The translations under genes were made by a program, and so were the position numbers. This document shows, in pieces, positions 63,479 to 64,000 of a DNA stretch of 64,000 nt. Numbering within the stretch: the stretch's first letter is position 1; every line of letters starts with the position of its first letter. This DNA comes from Prochlorococcus sp. AG-347-L20. Lineage in GTDB: Bacteria > Cyanobacteriota > Cyanobacteriia > PCC-6307 > Cyanobiaceae. The notes under the pieces were generated by a model. It was given only the letters and a program-made list of their open reading frames with translations, had not been told where the DNA came from and did no database searches. The stretch is from assembly GCA_003281225.1 (NCBI GenBank), contig QCCP01000002.1:1-64000 (forward strand), read 5' to 3'.

Positions 63479-64000
63479 TTATTTTTTTACTAATAATTTA
63501 AAAATGAACTTTATTAAGTTTTGAGATATTCGAATAAAAAAAATCAATTTATAAAAAATTTTCAATAAAAGCATTTTTTTATAATTATTTTCTTGATTTT
63601 CAATGTAGTTAATCATTAGAGGATTTTTATGCAAATTAGTAGTTAAATTTTTTGTTTCTAATTTGTAAAAGATATCAAAATTTGGTGGCTTATAGTTATC
63701 AAAATATGTCCAACAACCGTAAGTTATATATAGTTTCTTTAATTGGTCATAAATAGCTAAATTTGATCTTAGCATTTTAGGATTTTGGTTCAATAAGTAT
63801 GCGTTTTGTTCCATCATTTCTAAGGTCTTTTTTGATGTATATCCAAAAACCCATGTCTCAAATTCATATTTTTTCGATAACTCAATAATTGAATGGTTAA
63901 CTTGAACATGCTCTGGATGTCCATATTCTCCCCATGGACTATGTGTATAAACTATTTCAATTTTTGATAAAAATTTATCTAATTTTTTAATAAGTTGAAA
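63479..64000 (-). CDS. PIG-L family deacetylase, C-terminal part
   Basis: 174 codons in open frame to the window edge; the N-terminal part with the first metal motif lies beyond base 64000. Near 63920-63860 the residues IVYTHSPWGEYGHPEHVQVNHSII (in parts, window residues 15-38) match the conserved T-H-x-P-W-G-E-Y-G-H-P-E-H motif of PIG-L/LmbE-like GlcNAc deacetylases, whose His residues bind zinc. An internal ATG at 63817 is not the start. The C-terminus has a hydrophobic stretch and a basic end. With the GNAT-like gene it suggests modification of a surface or lipopolysaccharide amino sugar. High AT content supports an island origin. Confidence 0.85.
   Translation of the reverse strand, partial: FQLIKKLDKFLSKIEIVYTHSPWGEYGHPEHVQVNHSIIELSKKYEFETWVFGYTSKKTLEMMEQNAYLLNQNPKMLRSNLAIYDQLKKLYITYGCWTYFDNYKPPNFDIFYKLETKNLTTNLHKNPLMINYIENQENNYKKMLLLKIFYKLIFFIRISQNLIKFIFKLLVKK

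Noticed and set aside
63479-63817. Separate 112-residue protein beginning at ATG 63817
   Set aside because: The frame stays open to 64000 and upstream codons carry the PIG-L motif, so it is the C-terminal part of a larger gene.
62560-64000. Right end of the element as a partial tRNA-Ser copy
   Set aside because: I searched by eye for GGAGGGG, the anticodon arm and GGTTCGAATCC on both strands and found none in the window.

Overview
The window is a piece of a high-light-adapted Prochlorococcus chromosome. The DNA is strongly AT-rich, genes are tightly packed with 1-11 base overlaps, TTG and GTG starts are frequent, and the gene content is that of a minimal marine cyanobacterium: a Pcb divinyl-chlorophyll antenna, a CrtL-type lycopene cyclase, phylloquinone genes, NDH-1 and solanesyl diphosphate synthase. 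No ribosomal RNA, CRISPR array or insertion sequence is visible.

Region 1-32 kb is core housekeeping. Minus-strand ndhD (cut by the window edge) and a thrB-glk-thrS-trpS run with a small RG-rich gene come first. A DUF697 membrane protein, an MntCAB-type manganese ABC importer, a DUF4336/DUF760 pair and lepB follow. Then come menD-menB (phylloquinone), glgA, murF, glmU, an MnmC-like methyltransferase and aroA. A plus-strand run comB - nitrilase - cell-wall amidase - murI - sds - acs follows, then dnaQ-like and hisS genes with several small genes around them.

Region 32-47 kb holds the Pcb antenna gene with a long leader and a clear terminator, a GltS-like transporter, GST, a membrane-anchored GIY-YIG-like protein, two SDRs, the lycopene (probably epsilon) cyclase, an MscS channel, a Fur-family regulator and an ArsS-like radical SAM enzyme. 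It ends with a divergent pair: StpA-like glucosylglycerol-phosphate phosphatase and a divergent GpsA-like dehydrogenase. Region 47-59.5 kb has metY-metA (with an acetyl-specific signature in MetA), a SulP transporter, an FAD oxidase divergent from CbiX with a Cys/His-rich tail, a GMC oxidoreductase, a pentapeptide protein, a ribbon-helix-helix-like two-gene unit behind an array of three short palindromes, glyoxalase, a Tic20-like protein and small membrane proteins.

Region 59.6-64 kb is a genomic island start. Beside tRNA-Ser(UGA) lies a tyrosine recombinase gene preceded by an inverted repeat and tandem repeats. Then come two paralogous Cys4 proteins, a DUF1651 protein, a hairpin-rich leader with a terminator, a mini-HTH protein and a possibly truncated small gene. 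An imperfect direct repeat brackets the recombinase cargo. The island then changes to much more AT-rich minus-strand genes (a GNAT-like protein and a PIG-L deacetylase) that look like surface-polysaccharide genes and run off the window.
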